Part shown: positions 1 through 7,174 of the stretch, piece after piece
Position numbering within the stretch: the stretch's first letter is position 1
How the letters are laid out: every line of letters starts with the position of its first letter
Origin: a virus
Strand: one strand, 5' to 3'
IMG/VR virus record: IMGVR_UViG_3300009009_000003
Location: 26,377 to 90,376 of that record
DNA length: 64,000 nucleotides
Position numbers and translations under genes: made by a program
Notes under the pieces: model-generated
What the model was told of the DNA's origin: nothing
The model's database searches: none
The model's input: only the letters and a program-made list of their open reading frames with translations

Positions 1-1680
1 TTGGTGGACCATGTGCATAACGCTTATGCCGGTCATGCCTTATCAGGAGAAATACACTTTACCGAAGGTAGTATAGATCATGATAATATACAAAATGTGG
101 GAACACACAGCCATTCATCTATTGATTCCCATGTTGACGATTCTGCTATACACACAAATTCTGCTGATAAAAATAAGTGGAATGGACACATAGCTTCAGG
201 GGAAATACACTTTACAGAGGCATCCATAGATCACAGTAATATATTAAATCATGGGACTAACACCCATTCCACTATTGATAGTCACATATCTAATTCTGAT
301 ATCCATTTTGAATCGGATAAGTACGATGGGCATATTAATAGTGGAGAAATACATAGACAAATAAATGATTCTACGGTATCGGAAACATCACTTTGGTCAT
401 CAACAAAAATAAGCGGAGAAATAGCCAGTAAGGTAGGATCAGGAAGTCCAGGGGGCGGTGATGTTTCCACTGATTCTATATGGGAAGCTAAAGGTGATCT
501 AGTTGTCGGTACAGGTGACAATACCGCTGAAATTCTTAGTGCATCAACAAACGGATATGTTTTGACTTTAGATAATACCGAATCTAAGGGTGTAAAATGG
601 GCTGCTGCTGGAGCGGCCAGTATGGGATCTCTGGATGATTTAACAGATGTTGTTATTACCTCTGCTTTAGCAGGTCATTTTCTATATTGTAGTGGAGAAA
701 ATTGGGTAAACAAATCTTTCAATTATTTACCTTGTTCCATTGCTCCAGTAACTGATAATTTATATTATTTGGGAATTGATGCGACACCTAATAGAAGATG
801 GGCAAATATATATACAAAAAGTATTGATGTGAACTATCATTCTGCTTTTGGAAATTCTCATACTGGGGTAGAATCAACTAGTTGTGTACTAATAGATGAA
901 TCTCTTACTACAGGTGGGGATTTTACTTCTCTTTCTGTTTCAGCAAAATGGAATCCTTCTTCTCCTCTATCTTCCGGCGATACTATGATTGGAATTGGTG
1001 GATATACATGGTTAACTGGAAGTAAAACCACACAATTTGTAAAAGGAAGTGCTTTGATAGGTTTATCATTTGGACCTTTTTCTTTAACTAGTTCTGGGTC
1101 TGGGGAAAGTCTAATAGGAATTAAAACTTGGGGAGCTACTGGAGTTAATTGTACTATTGCTGCCTATGATGTTTACGGATTATTAGTTGCTCCTGCATCA
1201 AATCCTTTTGGATTTACTTTAAATTGTACTAATGCATATGGAGTAAAGATCGAAGATTTTTTTACTATTCCAGTTGAGAGTGCCCCAGCAGGAATAACAG
1301 CAGTTCATTACGGTCTTTATATATCGGCTTTGACTTGGGGTACAGCAAAACACCAAGTTCTTTTGGCTGGTACAGGAGCAGGAAACGGAATTAGATTTGA
1401 GGATGAGACCGGCCCTAGAATTTATGCCCATTCAGCAAATACTTTAAGAATAGATTCAGATACTATAGCAAGGATGACAATTAATGATACAGGCATTGGG
1501 TTTTTTACTGTTACCACACCTATTGCCCAAGTTGCACATATAGCAGATATGACAGTTTCTTTGGTTTCTACACAAGTGGATTCTGGTGCGGAAGTTGCTA
1601 CACAACTTAATGCTACGAACGGAAAAATAAACACCATTCTTGCCGTTCTTGAAAATTTTGGTTTTGTGGCCAAAAGTTAG
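1..1680 (+). CDS. Tail fibre / receptor-binding structural protein, 5' truncated
   Basis: The frame is open from the first base, so the N-terminus lies outside the window and the TTG at base 1 is probably not the true start. About 559 residues are visible. Residues 10 to 120 hold two full copies and one partial copy of a unit of about 50 residues marked by SGEIHFTE, SIDH, HSxIDSH and a closing SxIH; His-rich repeats like this are typical of trimeric fibre shafts. Next come segments common in phage tail proteins, KGDLVVGTGDNTAEIL (about 163) and LDDLTDV with SGENWVNK (about 215-240), then a Gly/Ser/Thr-rich beta-type body and the end INTILAVLENFGF. It heads a plus-strand run leading into lysis genes. 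A role in host binding is inferred; which tail part it is cannot be told. Confidence 0.75.
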   Translation: MVDHVHNAYAGHALSGEIHFTEGSIDHDNIQNVGTHSHSSIDSHVDDSAIHTNSADKNKWNGHIASGEIHFTEASIDHSNILNHGTNTHSTIDSHISNSDIHFESDKYDGHINSGEIHRQINDSTVSETSLWSSTKISGEIASKVGSGSPGGGDVSTDSIWEAKGDLVVGTGDNTAEILSASTNGYVLTLDNTESKGVKWAAAGAASMGSLDDLTDVVITSALAGHFLYCSGENWVNKSFNYLPCSIAPVTDNLYYLGIDATPNRRWANIYTKSIDVNYHSAFGNSHTGVESTSCVLIDESLTTGGDFTSLSVSAKWNPSSPLSSGDTMIGIGGYTWLTGSKTTQFVKGSALIGLSFGPFSLTSSGSGESLIGIKTWGATGVNCTIAAYDVYGLLVAPASNPFGFTLNCTNAYGVKIEDFFTIPVESAPAGITAVHYGLYISALTWGTAKHQVLLAGTGAGNGIRFEDETGPRIYAHSANTLRIDSDTIARMTINDTGIGFFTVTTPIAQVAHIADMTVSLVSTQVDSGAEVATQLNATNGKINTILAVLENFGFVAKS

Positions 1681-1688
1681 GAGGATTT

Positions 1689-1964
1689 ATGGCTTTAAAA
1701 AAAGAACACATGGAAATATTAAAGGAAATACTTTCATTTTTATTTTCCAATAATCCTATGAAACATATTGAAATTTTTAAAAACTATTCTGTAGATGTTA
1801 TTATAGATGGAACGGATGAAGAAAAGATGGTTTACATAAAAAAGTATCTTCAAGAAGTTAAAGTTCCTAAATTAGAATTAGAAGAGAATGGAAGAAGGTC
1901 TTCAATAACTGAAGCTGAGGAAGCTACACTTTCAGCTAAAAGTATTTTAGAGGCTATAAAATAG
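1689..1964 (+). CDS. Small helical protein of unknown function
   Basis: This 91-residue protein is not recognised. It starts with ATG 4 bases after a strong AGGAGG that overlaps the end of the fibre gene. It is charged and probably all helical: a hydrophobic helix (MEILKEILSFLF) is followed by a Lys/Glu-rich middle and a Ser/Ala-rich end. It has no Cys, no membrane span and no signal peptide. Lying between the fibre and the endolysin, it could be a fibre accessory or lysis regulator, but nothing in the sequence proves this. Confidence 0.7.
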   Translation: MALKKEHMEILKEILSFLFSNNPMKHIEIFKNYSVDVIIDGTDEEKMVYIKKYLQEVKVPKLELEENGRRSSITEAEEATLSAKSILEAIK

Positions 1965-1975
1965 GCGGTGCTTCT

Positions 1976-2362
1976 ATGAACTTAAGTAGAAAAAGTATAG
2001 AAAGATTAGGTACTTGTGACACAAGACTTCAAAATTTAGTTTATGAAATAGTAAAAACAAATGGTGTTTATGTTCTTTGTGGACATAGGGGGAAAGAAGA
2101 ACAAAATAAAGCTTATTATGATGGAAAATCTAAACTTCTATTTCCTAAAAGTAAACATAATAAATGTCCGTCTTTAGCAGTTGATCTTGCTCCTGCTCCA
2201 TTACCTGATTGGGAAGATACTATAGCATTTTTAGATTTTTCTTCAATTGTATTATCAACAGCAGACCATCTAAATTATGAAATAAGATGGGGTGGTGATT
2301 GGGATATGGACGGTGAAACAGAGCAAAATGAATGGGATTATGTTCATTATGAGATTGTTTAA
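1976..2362 (+). CDS. Endolysin: M15-family peptidoglycan peptidase
   Basis: A 128-residue single-domain enzyme expected to cut the peptide stem of peptidoglycan at lysis. The zinc-site pattern of the M15 (VanY/L-Ala-D-Glu peptidase) family is visible: SKHNKCPSLAVDLAP gives His61 and Asp70, and the closing WDYVHYEI gives His124 with a nearby Glu126. The GHRGKEEQNKAYYDGKS stretch before it matches the family's usual substrate-side helix. Length suits a catalytic domain alone, with no wall-binding domain and no signal peptide, so it would need a holin; a holin-like gene lies 1.6 kb downstream. Its TAA shares its last A with the next ATG. Confidence 0.85.
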   Translation: MNLSRKSIERLGTCDTRLQNLVYEIVKTNGVYVLCGHRGKEEQNKAYYDGKSKLLFPKSKHNKCPSLAVDLAPAPLPDWEDTIAFLDFSSIVLSTADHLNYEIRWGGDWDMDGETEQNEWDYVHYEIV

Positions 2363-2691
2363 TGGGTAATATTGATTATAAAAAAAGTCATAGAGAAAAG
2401 GGACTTTGCTTATTTTGTAGTAATAAAGCAGAACCATTTTCTGCTTATTGCAAAGAACACAGGGAAACCCACAGAATTTCTTCTCTTAAATACAAATGGG
2501 CAAATATATATGAGATTAGAAAAAAAGATAGAAAATTAAAAGAAAAAAGAATACTAGAAGGAAAATGTTCCCATTGTGGGAAACCTCTTGATAAGGGATG
2601 GACGAACAGAATTTGTGCAAATTGCTCCTCAAACACATTTTTCTTAGGAAGGTGGGTAAGAATTGAAACTATTAGAGAAAAAAATAAATAG
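2362..2691 (+). CDS. Small double zinc-finger protein
   Basis: A 109-residue basic protein with two Cys clusters: CLFCSNKA...YCKEH near residues 17-36 and CSHCGKPL...CANCS near residues 70-90, a pattern that should bind one or two zinc ions. The lysine/arginine-rich linker (KKDRKLKEKR) suggests nucleic-acid contact. It lacks the His-Asn-His residues of an HNH nuclease, although the Cys spacing resembles HNH-associated zinc sites. The start codon overlaps the endolysin stop and the 3' end overlaps the next gene by 29 bases. Function unknown. Confidence 0.65.
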   Translation: MGNIDYKKSHREKGLCLFCSNKAEPFSAYCKEHRETHRISSLKYKWANIYEIRKKDRKLKEKRILEGKCSHCGKPLDKGWTNRICANCSSNTFFLGRWVRIETIREKNK

Positions 2692-3586
2692 AGATTCCAA
2701 TATTTTTTTATTTGGGGACCAGCATATTGATAATCCCTTATACAATAAAAGATTATTTGAAATATTTATTAATTTAATATGTTCTGAGTATGAGGGTGTT
2801 TCAGAAAAATATAATTATGGAGTTGATCACGGTGATTTTATGGAAGCAATATTAATCACTGATAAAAGGATGAGCCGTTCTCTTGCTCTAACACCCAACT
2901 TTAAAAAACAAGATTTTATATTAGGACAATTAAACCAAGCTGTTGAGGACAGAAAACCAATTAAGAATAAATTGATTACTATATTACAAGGGAATCATCC
3001 TGATAAATTATGGCAATTTGGAAATCTAACAAATCAGCTTTGCCTTTCTTTGGGTGTTCCATATGGCACATGGTTAGCAAACATAAGATTTTTAGATAAA
3101 AAAGGTGAATTTCTATTTAGACATATTTGTGAACATGGAAGAAAATCAATAAATTCTTCAGCAGATAACACAGCTAGGCAAAGAACAAATATGGAACTAA
3201 TACTACAAAGACAATTACAAAAAAAATCAGGTACAGCTTTACTGATGAGTAAAGGGCATACTCACAGAATTTTAACCAAAACCCCTGAAAATTCTTCTTA
3301 TTTAGTAGATAAGAATGGGTGGTTTATTATGAAAAGAACTAATAGCAACACACCTTATGATGGATTCATTCCTCCTGATTTTAGATGGTATTGTTCTACA
3401 GGATGCTTTTTGGAACCTTATGTACATGATATGGAAGGGTATAATGAAATGTTGGATTATGATCCATTAGAACCAGGATTTGTGGTAGCAAAAATTAGAG
3501 ATGGTGCTATAGTGGGGCTTGATGAAGTAAGGTTGCTTACTCAATCTGAAGAAAAAATAGAAGTGTGCATTGACAAAAAAACATGA
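2663..3586 (+). CDS. Calcineurin-like metallophosphoesterase
   Basis: A 307-residue protein of the two-metal phosphoesterase superfamily. The ordered motifs are GDQHID (about 18-23, metal Asp and His), VDHGDFME (about 53-60), LQGNHPD (about 108-114) and GHTHR (about 195-199); together they supply the usual metal ligands and the Asn-His catalytic pair. The start is TTG, chosen because GGAAGG lies just upstream and MKLLEKKI reads directly into the first beta strand. Phage members act on DNA, RNA or small phosphoesters, and the substrate cannot be told here. It overlaps the zinc-finger gene before it. It is not the Mre11 of this phage, which is at 14406-15311. Confidence 0.8.
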   Translation: MKLLEKKINRDSNIFLFGDQHIDNPLYNKRLFEIFINLICSEYEGVSEKYNYGVDHGDFMEAILITDKRMSRSLALTPNFKKQDFILGQLNQAVEDRKPIKNKLITILQGNHPDKLWQFGNLTNQLCLSLGVPYGTWLANIRFLDKKGEFLFRHICEHGRKSINSSADNTARQRTNMELILQRQLQKKSGTALLMSKGHTHRILTKTPENSSYLVDKNGWFIMKRTNSNTPYDGFIPPDFRWYCSTGCFLEPYVHDMEGYNEMLDYDPLEPGFVVAKIRDGAIVGLDEVRLLTQSEEKIEVCIDKKT

Positions 3587-3599
3587 AAGGAGAATAGAG

Positions 3600-3950
3600 A
3601 TGCCGAATGGATTCTTGGAACCGGAAGATATAAAATTACATTGTAAAGATCATAGTGGGAATATGTCTTGTCTACTAAATCTAAAGAAAGATGTGGAGGA
3701 GTTAATGATGGAAACAAAAAAGAAAGTAAATTGGACTGTGTTTACATGGATAATTGGGGGAATATGTAGTATAGGTGTATTTGTTGTATCTATTCAAATG
3801 AATTTGGCTACAGGAACAAAAGATAATTTGGCTGAATTGAAAACAACACTGATAGAAGGAACTACTGAATTAAAATCAGAATTAAGACACCAAAGAGAAA
3901 ACATGGACTGTGTTAGACAACGACTTGACCTATTGGAGAGAAACAAGTGA
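3600..3950 (+). CDS. Membrane-anchored coiled-coil protein, lysis-region
   Basis: The ATG at 3600 is preferred because AAAGGAG sits 6-13 bases upstream; a TTG at 3570 in the same frame has no such site. The 116-residue product has an acidic N-terminus, one clear membrane span (TWIIGGICSIGVFVVSIQM, about 50-68) and a charged coiled-coil tail ending in DLLERNK. The layout resembles small phage proteins that attach to the membrane beside a holin, such as the XhlA type, but no family match is certain. It overlaps the following holin-like frame. Confidence 0.65.
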   Translation: MPNGFLEPEDIKLHCKDHSGNMSCLLNLKKDVEELMMETKKKVNWTVFTWIIGGICSIGVFVVSIQMNLATGTKDNLAELKTTLIEGTTELKSELRHQRENMDCVRQRLDLLERNK

Positions 3951-4006
3951 TCAGTGAAATTAAAATGTTCCTATTTTATAGGAAAGCAAGAGAGGAGGTG
4001 GTTCGA

Positions 4007-4246
4007 ATGAAGAATTGGTATGCATCAAGAACATTCTGGGCAGCAATTATAGGCATGATTGCTATGGCTCTTCCTTTACTTACAGGTGGGCATATCACCT
4101 TACCTGAAAATGAGCAAGCTCAACTGGTAGATAATATTATTAATCTCATTAATGCTATTATTCCCATTGTGTCTTTTTTGTTTATTATAATTAGAAAGAT
4201 ACTGGATTATAACAAAGAGAACAAGGAAGTTAAAAATGAAGGGTGA
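4007..4246 (+). CDS. Holin-like protein with two membrane spans
   Basis: A 79-residue protein starting at the ATG at 4007, which has a perfect AGGAGGTG seven bases upstream; an in-frame GTG at 3947 would add 20 residues without a good site. Two hydrophobic segments are visible: TFWAAIIGMIAMALPLL (about 8-24) and LINAIIPIVSFLFIIIRKI (about 46-64), with a polar turn between them and a Lys/Glu-rich tail. Size, two spans and charged C-terminus fit a class II holin that times release of the endolysin encoded upstream. No signal peptide. The holin role is inferred from topology and position. Confidence 0.65.
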   Translation: MKNWYASRTFWAAIIGMIAMALPLLTGGHITLPENEQAQLVDNIINLINAIIPIVSFLFIIIRKILDYNKENKEVKNEG

Positions 4247-4403
4247 ACTGAAGATTGAAAATCCTAATATAACAATTGAGTTCGATAGTGACATTAAGGA
4301 AACAAAGATAATTAGTGCTAATTGCATTGAACTTAAAATGTCAAGTAAACTCAGAATAAAAGGATTTGTAAAATGGTTAATAGACTTACTAAAATTGCAT
4401 TGA
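4236..4403 (+). CDS. Small protein, 55 residues, unknown
   Basis: A short frame starting inside the end of the holin-like gene, with AAGGAAG about 6 bases before the ATG. The product is a beta-rich, charged peptide (MKGELKIENPNITIEFDSD at the start) with an amphipathic C-terminus (KGFVKWLIDLLKLH) that might lie on a membrane. Its last 31 bases overlap the lipoprotein gene. The tight overlaps on both sides suggest translational coupling in the lysis operon. No family recognised. Confidence 0.5.
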   Translation: MKGELKIENPNITIEFDSDIKETKIISANCIELKMSSKLRIKGFVKWLIDLLKLH

Positions 4404-4657
4404 TCCTTGTTTTTATAGTGGCGTGTGGGATATCCTGTCAGGGTATCCCACAACGCACCTATGTTTACACAATAAAAAGGGATTGTTACGGAAAAGTTGA
4501 AAGAGTTACATCAAAAGGAAGTAAGATTGATATTGAGTTTGATAATGGATCTGAAGTAAAAAGAATAACCACATCATCTCATGATATTCAAATTGCTTCT
4601 ACGATTGTAAGTTTCTTTTCCAATTTAATTTCTAGTATTGTTGGTGTGTTCTCTTAA
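4373..4657 (+). CDS. Small lipoprotein, candidate outer spanin subunit
   Basis: A 94-residue protein with a lipoprotein-type signal: basic start (MVNRLTK), hydrophobic core (IALILVFIVACGI) and Cys residues that could be the lipidation site (SC followed by Gln at about residue 22). The mature part is short and ends with a hydrophobic stretch (STIVSFFSNLISSIVGVF). A small lipoprotein directly after holin and endolysin genes is the usual place of an outer-membrane spanin in phages of Gram-negative hosts, but it lacks the proline-rich body of lambda Rz1, so this is only a suggestion. It ends convergently with the minus-strand gene at 4654, overlapping by 4 bases. Confidence 0.5.
   Translation: MVNRLTKIALILVFIVACGISCQGIPQRTYVYTIKRDCYGKVERVTSKGSKIDIEFDNGSEVKRITTSSHDIQIASTIVSFFSNLISSIVGVFS
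4424..4452 (+). repeat. Hairpin inside the lipoprotein signal-peptide codons
   Basis: TGTGGGATATCC (4424-4435), a 5-base loop, and GGGTATCCCACA (4441-4452) form a 12-bp stem with one G-T pair. It lies in the codons for the signal/lipobox region. It is not followed by a T-run, so it does not look like a terminator. Confidence 0.6.
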
Positions 4658-4971
4658 CCAAATGCCCCTTCATTTTTGTTTCTATCTTTCAACTCAGCAC
4701 GTTTTCCTGGGTTCCAGTTCGAAACTTTTGTCATATATCCGGTAATTCTAGTAATACCCTCTACTTCTAGCCCTTTTTTTATTGCTATAATTAGATCATC
4801 ATTTGTCATTGATTCTAATTTTTCCATTGTAATACAAGTTGCATTGTCCACATTATTATAATACCAGGGAAGATTTGTGTCTCTAAAAAGAAAGCACCTT
4901 TCTTTTTCATTATAAGACCATTCTATGTTTCTGTTTTTTTCTAAAAACAAGTCTAGTTCATCAATGCTCAT
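4654..4971 (-). CDS. Stand-alone NrdD-type glycyl-radical-domain-like protein
   Basis: A 105-residue protein whose C-terminal third, ITRITGYMTKVSNWNPGKRA followed by ELKDR (about 74-98), closely resembles the end of class III (anaerobic) ribonucleotide reductase NrdD, where the Gly of the RxxGY motif carries the radical. The rest of NrdD (about 600-700 residues, with the catalytic Cys residues and the four-Cys zinc site) is absent here and elsewhere in the window. The N-terminus (SIDELDLFLEKNRNIEW) is unlike NrdD. Start ATG has GGAGAT upstream, within the preceding small gene. By analogy with GrcA/YfiD, which replaces the damaged glycyl-radical end of pyruvate formate-lyase, it might complement the host enzyme; that is inference. 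Confidence 0.6.
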   Translation of the reverse strand: MSIDELDLFLEKNRNIEWSYNEKERCFLFRDTNLPWYYNNVDNATCITMEKLESMTNDDLIIAIKKGLEVEGITRITGYMTKVSNWNPGKRAELKDRNKNEGAFG

Positions 4972-5122
4972 TTTTATCTCCTTTCATTTTCTCTTCTTTT
5001 TTTATATATTTTCTATAAGCTTTTCTTGTTTTAATTCCTAGCATGATCATTTCTAATTTTTGTGTTCTTTTTTTCGGATTAAAGGCTTCTTTTTTATTGT
5101 ATTTTGTTTCTATGTAGTCCAT
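4961..5122 (-). CDS. Small basic protein, 53 residues, unknown
   Basis: A short frame with AAAGGA about 7 bases before its ATG at 5122. The product is very rich in Lys and Arg (MDYIETKYNKKEAF at the start, KTRKAYRKYIKKEEK near the end), so it probably binds nucleic acid or an acidic partner. Its end overlaps the start of the glycyl-radical-like gene by 11 bases and holds that gene's ribosome binding site, which suggests coupled translation. It lies just downstream of a terminator hairpin. No family recognised. Confidence 0.55.
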   Translation of the reverse strand: MDYIETKYNKKEAFNPKKRTQKLEMIMLGIKTRKAYRKYIKKEEKMKGDKNEH

Positions 5123-5139
5123 TTTACAATCCTTTTAAA

Positions 5140-5175
5140 AGACACCCCCTCTTACACTAATAAGAGGGGGTTTTG
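5140..5175 (-). terminator. Rho-independent terminator after the FnIII-like gene
   Basis: An 11-bp perfect stem, ACCCCCTCTTA (5144-5154) with TAAGAGGGGGT (5161-5171), and a 6-base loop. Reading leftward it is followed by GTCTTTT, reading rightward by TTTT, so it could act in both directions. It closes the unit ending at 5179. Confidence 0.8.
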
Positions 5176-5178
5176 AAA

Positions 5179-5577
5179 TTAGGGGATAATAACAATCTTG
5201 AAGTTGAACGGGGAACTAAAAGCATTTGAGAAGTCAAAATCACCAGTGACTTCATTGCTATTACCTGATTCAAGATTATTTACTTTATTGAAAGCAGTGC
5301 AAACAAAGTAAAGAGTTTGTATAGTTCCTTCCCATTCTGGTTTATTAAGAGTTATTTCTTCTTCATAAGAAGATTGCTGAGATACAAAATTAATATCAGA
5401 AATCTTTGTGTAAGGTCCACCAGAAGTGGTTGAATAGTACAAACGCCAACCTCCAAAATCAGGCTTTGCTGTATCAACTGTATTTTGCTCCCATTGAAAT
5501 GTTTTGGTTACAGGAGCAGCATAAGCGAATGTAGCCAGAAAAATAAAAATAATACAGGCAAATAATACTTTTTTCAT
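5179..5577 (-). CDS. Secreted fibronectin-type-III-like protein
   Basis: A 132-residue protein with a clear Sec signal peptide: MKK, a hydrophobic core (VLFACIIFIFLATFAYA) and likely cleavage after AYA at about residue 20. The mature part looks like one FnIII-type beta sandwich (FGGWRLYYSTTSGGPYTKI, TLYFVCTAFN, ESGNSNEVTG), a pattern common in secreted proteins and tail modules. It is exported, with no anchor, so it probably acts in the periplasm or outside the host rather than in the virion. Its ATG overlaps the end of the upstream HTH gene by 4 bases. Role unknown; superinfection exclusion or surface masking are guesses. Confidence 0.65.
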   Translation of the reverse strand: MKKVLFACIIFIFLATFAYAAPVTKTFQWEQNTVDTAKPDFGGWRLYYSTTSGGPYTKISDINFVSQQSSYEEEITLNKPEWEGTIQTLYFVCTAFNKVNNLESGNSNEVTGDFDFSNAFSSPFNFKIVIIP

Positions 5578-5819
5578 ATAATCACCTCCTTTCTTTTGTT
5601 ATTTGGGCCACCTCTACCTCTTAATTGAATTCCCAATATCTTACAATAATTTACAACTGATGTAAAAGACATTCCCAAATTTTTAGCTATTTCTCTTGTT
5701 GACTCCTTTTTTATTGTATATAAATAGTCAATATATTCCGCAATTGTTTCAAATCCTTGTTCCTTAGCTATTTGTAAAACTTTTTTGTAGGTGTAAAAAT
5801 TACTTACTTTCTTTTTCAT
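5574..5819 (-). CDS. Small HTH DNA-binding protein
   Basis: An 81-residue basic protein. The stretch STREIAKNLGMSFTSVVNYC (about 40-59) is a good helix-turn-helix, of the kind found in sigma-like or transposase-like small phage proteins. The N-terminal half is helical and the last residues are basic (RGRGGPNNKRKE). It shares general layout, but not close sequence, with HTH genes at 7711 and 29662, so the phage has a set of such proteins. Probably a transcription regulator; target unknown. Confidence 0.65.
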   Translation of the reverse strand: MKKKVSNFYTYKKVLQIAKEQGFETIAEYIDYLYTIKKESTREIAKNLGMSFTSVVNYCKILGIQLRGRGGPNNKRKEVII

Positions 5820-5822
5820 GAT

Positions 5823-6263
5823 CTACTCCATTGGAACAATAAAAGAAATTCTGTTCCCAAACGATTTACATTCATTTACAGTTGGCATCCATATATCTAC
5901 ACATCTTCTGTTTTTGGGGTTCATCCTATCTTGAAATTCAAATTCGCCCAATCCAGCTATGTATATTCTGTCCCCAAACTTTAATTTTAAATCCATTTCT
6001 ATATCTTTAGACACTGCTACATATCCTAATTTTACTCTTTTATTTGAAGCAGTTATCCATGGTGTACTATCTGTATATTTTTCTAGTGGTGGATATGCTG
6101 TTAAATCAACTTTTATAGGAACATTTTCTAATACCTTTTGTAGGTAGAAAATATCTTTTTCTAATGAATCCAACTTTTTTATACACAGGGAGAAATCAGT
6201 ATTAATAGAATATAGCATAATACCCATTAATATTAAAGCAGAAATATAGAAAATATTTTTCAT
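5823..6263 (-). CDS. Membrane-anchored 3D-domain (RlpA/MltA-like) protein
   Basis: A 146-residue protein with an N-terminal membrane anchor or uncleaved signal (NIFYISALILMGIMLYSI) and a C-terminal 3D domain, the double-psi barrel named for three conserved Asp. The visible marks are WITASNKRVKLGYVAVSKDI (about 70-89), KFGDRIYIAGLGEFEFQDRM and RCVDIWMP, then a closing SFG, matching the family pattern of G-D, Q-D-x-M and x-D-x-W. Related domains cut or bind peptidoglycan glycan strands. With the endolysin at 1976 this gives the phage two possible wall-active proteins, this one facing outward from the membrane. Confidence 0.7.
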   Translation of the reverse strand: MKNIFYISALILMGIMLYSINTDFSLCIKKLDSLEKDIFYLQKVLENVPIKVDLTAYPPLEKYTDSTPWITASNKRVKLGYVAVSKDIEMDLKLKFGDRIYIAGLGEFEFQDRMNPKNRRCVDIWMPTVNECKSFGNRISFIVPME

Positions 6264-6285
6264 TTCTTTTCTCCTTTAGTTTAAA

Positions 6286-6313
6286 ATAAGGGGGGTTTCT
6301 AAGCCCCCCTTAA
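6286..6313 (-). terminator. Rho-independent terminator
   Basis: AAGGGGGG (6288-6295) pairs with CCCCCCTT (6304-6311) around an 8-base loop. Read leftward it follows the stop of the gene at 6319 and is trailed by ATTTTAAA. Confidence 0.7.
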
Positions 6314-6318
6314 ACGTG

Positions 6319-6567
6319 CTACTTGCTCTTCTTGCTAGTTTTCTTAGCCTTGATAGCAGGAGTTCCACGTTTAGTTGATTTGGTTGCTTCCTTCTTCATA
6401 TTGTCATCACCTCCTTTCTTTATAGAAATAACTGCTATTTTTGATAACTCTTTTATGAGATCATCAAAAGATTTTTTGGTCAACGTAATTGATCCATCAT
6501 CATTTTGGTTGTAAGGAATTCTGAGAACATTAGAATCGTACCATTCTTTTACTTTATAATTTTCCAT
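6319..6567 (-). CDS. Small protein with Lys-rich tail; possible nested short form
   Basis: An 82-residue protein whose first 50 residues are mixed helix/strand (SNVLRIPYNQNDDGSITLT, then a helix with KSFDDLIKEL). The last 26 residues are extremely basic (KKEATKSTKRGTPAIKAKKT). An in-frame ATG at codon 57 (6399) is preceded by GGAGGTGATGACAAT, a much better ribosome site than the one before the first ATG, so a 26-residue basic peptide may also be made alone. Such tails bind DNA or RNA nonspecifically. It overlaps the Rad50-like gene by 14 bases. No family recognised. Confidence 0.55.
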   Translation of the reverse strand: MENYKVKEWYDSNVLRIPYNQNDDGSITLTKKSFDDLIKELSKIAVISIKKGGDDNMKKEATKSTKRGTPAIKAKKTSKKSK

Positions 6568-7174
6568 TTTGGCTCTCCATTAGTTGTGAAATGTTTTTGT
6601 TTTTACTACAAATAAATGTTTTGTCTGCTGCTTGGTTTATATCCTGAGCATGGGAAACCATTAGTATTTGAATACCCAACTTCTCAGATATGGTTTTTAT
6701 CATTTCACTTACTCTAGTTTGAAGTTCCGGACTTACATTTCTAAAAGGTTCATCTAAGATTAAACAATTTCTATTTTTTCTTATTGACCAAAAAGCAATA
6801 CGAAGGGCAAACGAAACTATATCCAATACTCCACCACCAGAAGCATCAATGGGCTTATATTCTTGACCTTGTTCTTCAAACAATAAATCACATTCAGTTT
6901 TGTTTCTCCTAAGTTCAAATTTTACTTTAAAATTAGGAGGATTGTCAAACACTGAATGAAGTGCTAATGTTACAATATTAGAAATATGATATTCCAAACT
7001 AGATTGAGTTTGTCTGCCCACTGTTTGAAATATCGTTCTTACCATAGAATAATCAGATAAAAGCTTTAATGTGTCCTCCATTTTCTCTTTGTTTTTAATT
7101 AGATCATTCAGGCAAAGTTCTCTTTTTACCTTCTCCTTATCTAATATTTTTCTATATTCAGTTAAATCTCCCAT
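6554..7174 (-). CDS. C-terminal half of a Rad50/SbcC-type ATPase
   Basis: A 206-residue protein carrying only the second half of an ABC-type SMC/Rad50 ATPase: signature motif DASGGGVLD (about 110-118), Walker B CLILDEPF (about 137-144) followed by D-loop-like RNVSPE, and the H-loop MVSHAQD (about 170). A coiled-coil arm of about 60 residues precedes it. There is no Walker A; that half is encoded separately at 15313-16374, which ends at a zinc hook. The two proteins should assemble into one Mre11/Rad50-type machine with the nuclease at 14406. Here the gene overlaps a coiled-coil gene upstream by 13 bases. High confidence in the fold; assembly with the other half is inferred. Confidence 0.8.
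   Translation of the reverse strand: MGDLTEYRKILDKEKVKRELCLNDLIKNKEKMEDTLKLLSDYSMVRTIFQTVGRQTQSSLEYHISNIVTLALHSVFDNPPNFKVKFELRRNKTECDLLFEEQGQEYKPIDASGGGVLDIVSFALRIAFWSIRKNRNCLILDEPFRNVSPELQTRVSEMIKTISEKLGIQILMVSHAQDINQAADKTFICSKNKNISQLMESQNGKL

Noticed and set aside
2362-2691. HNH homing endonuclease
   Set aside because: The Cys pairs resemble HNH-associated zinc sites but the His-Asn-His catalytic residues are missing.
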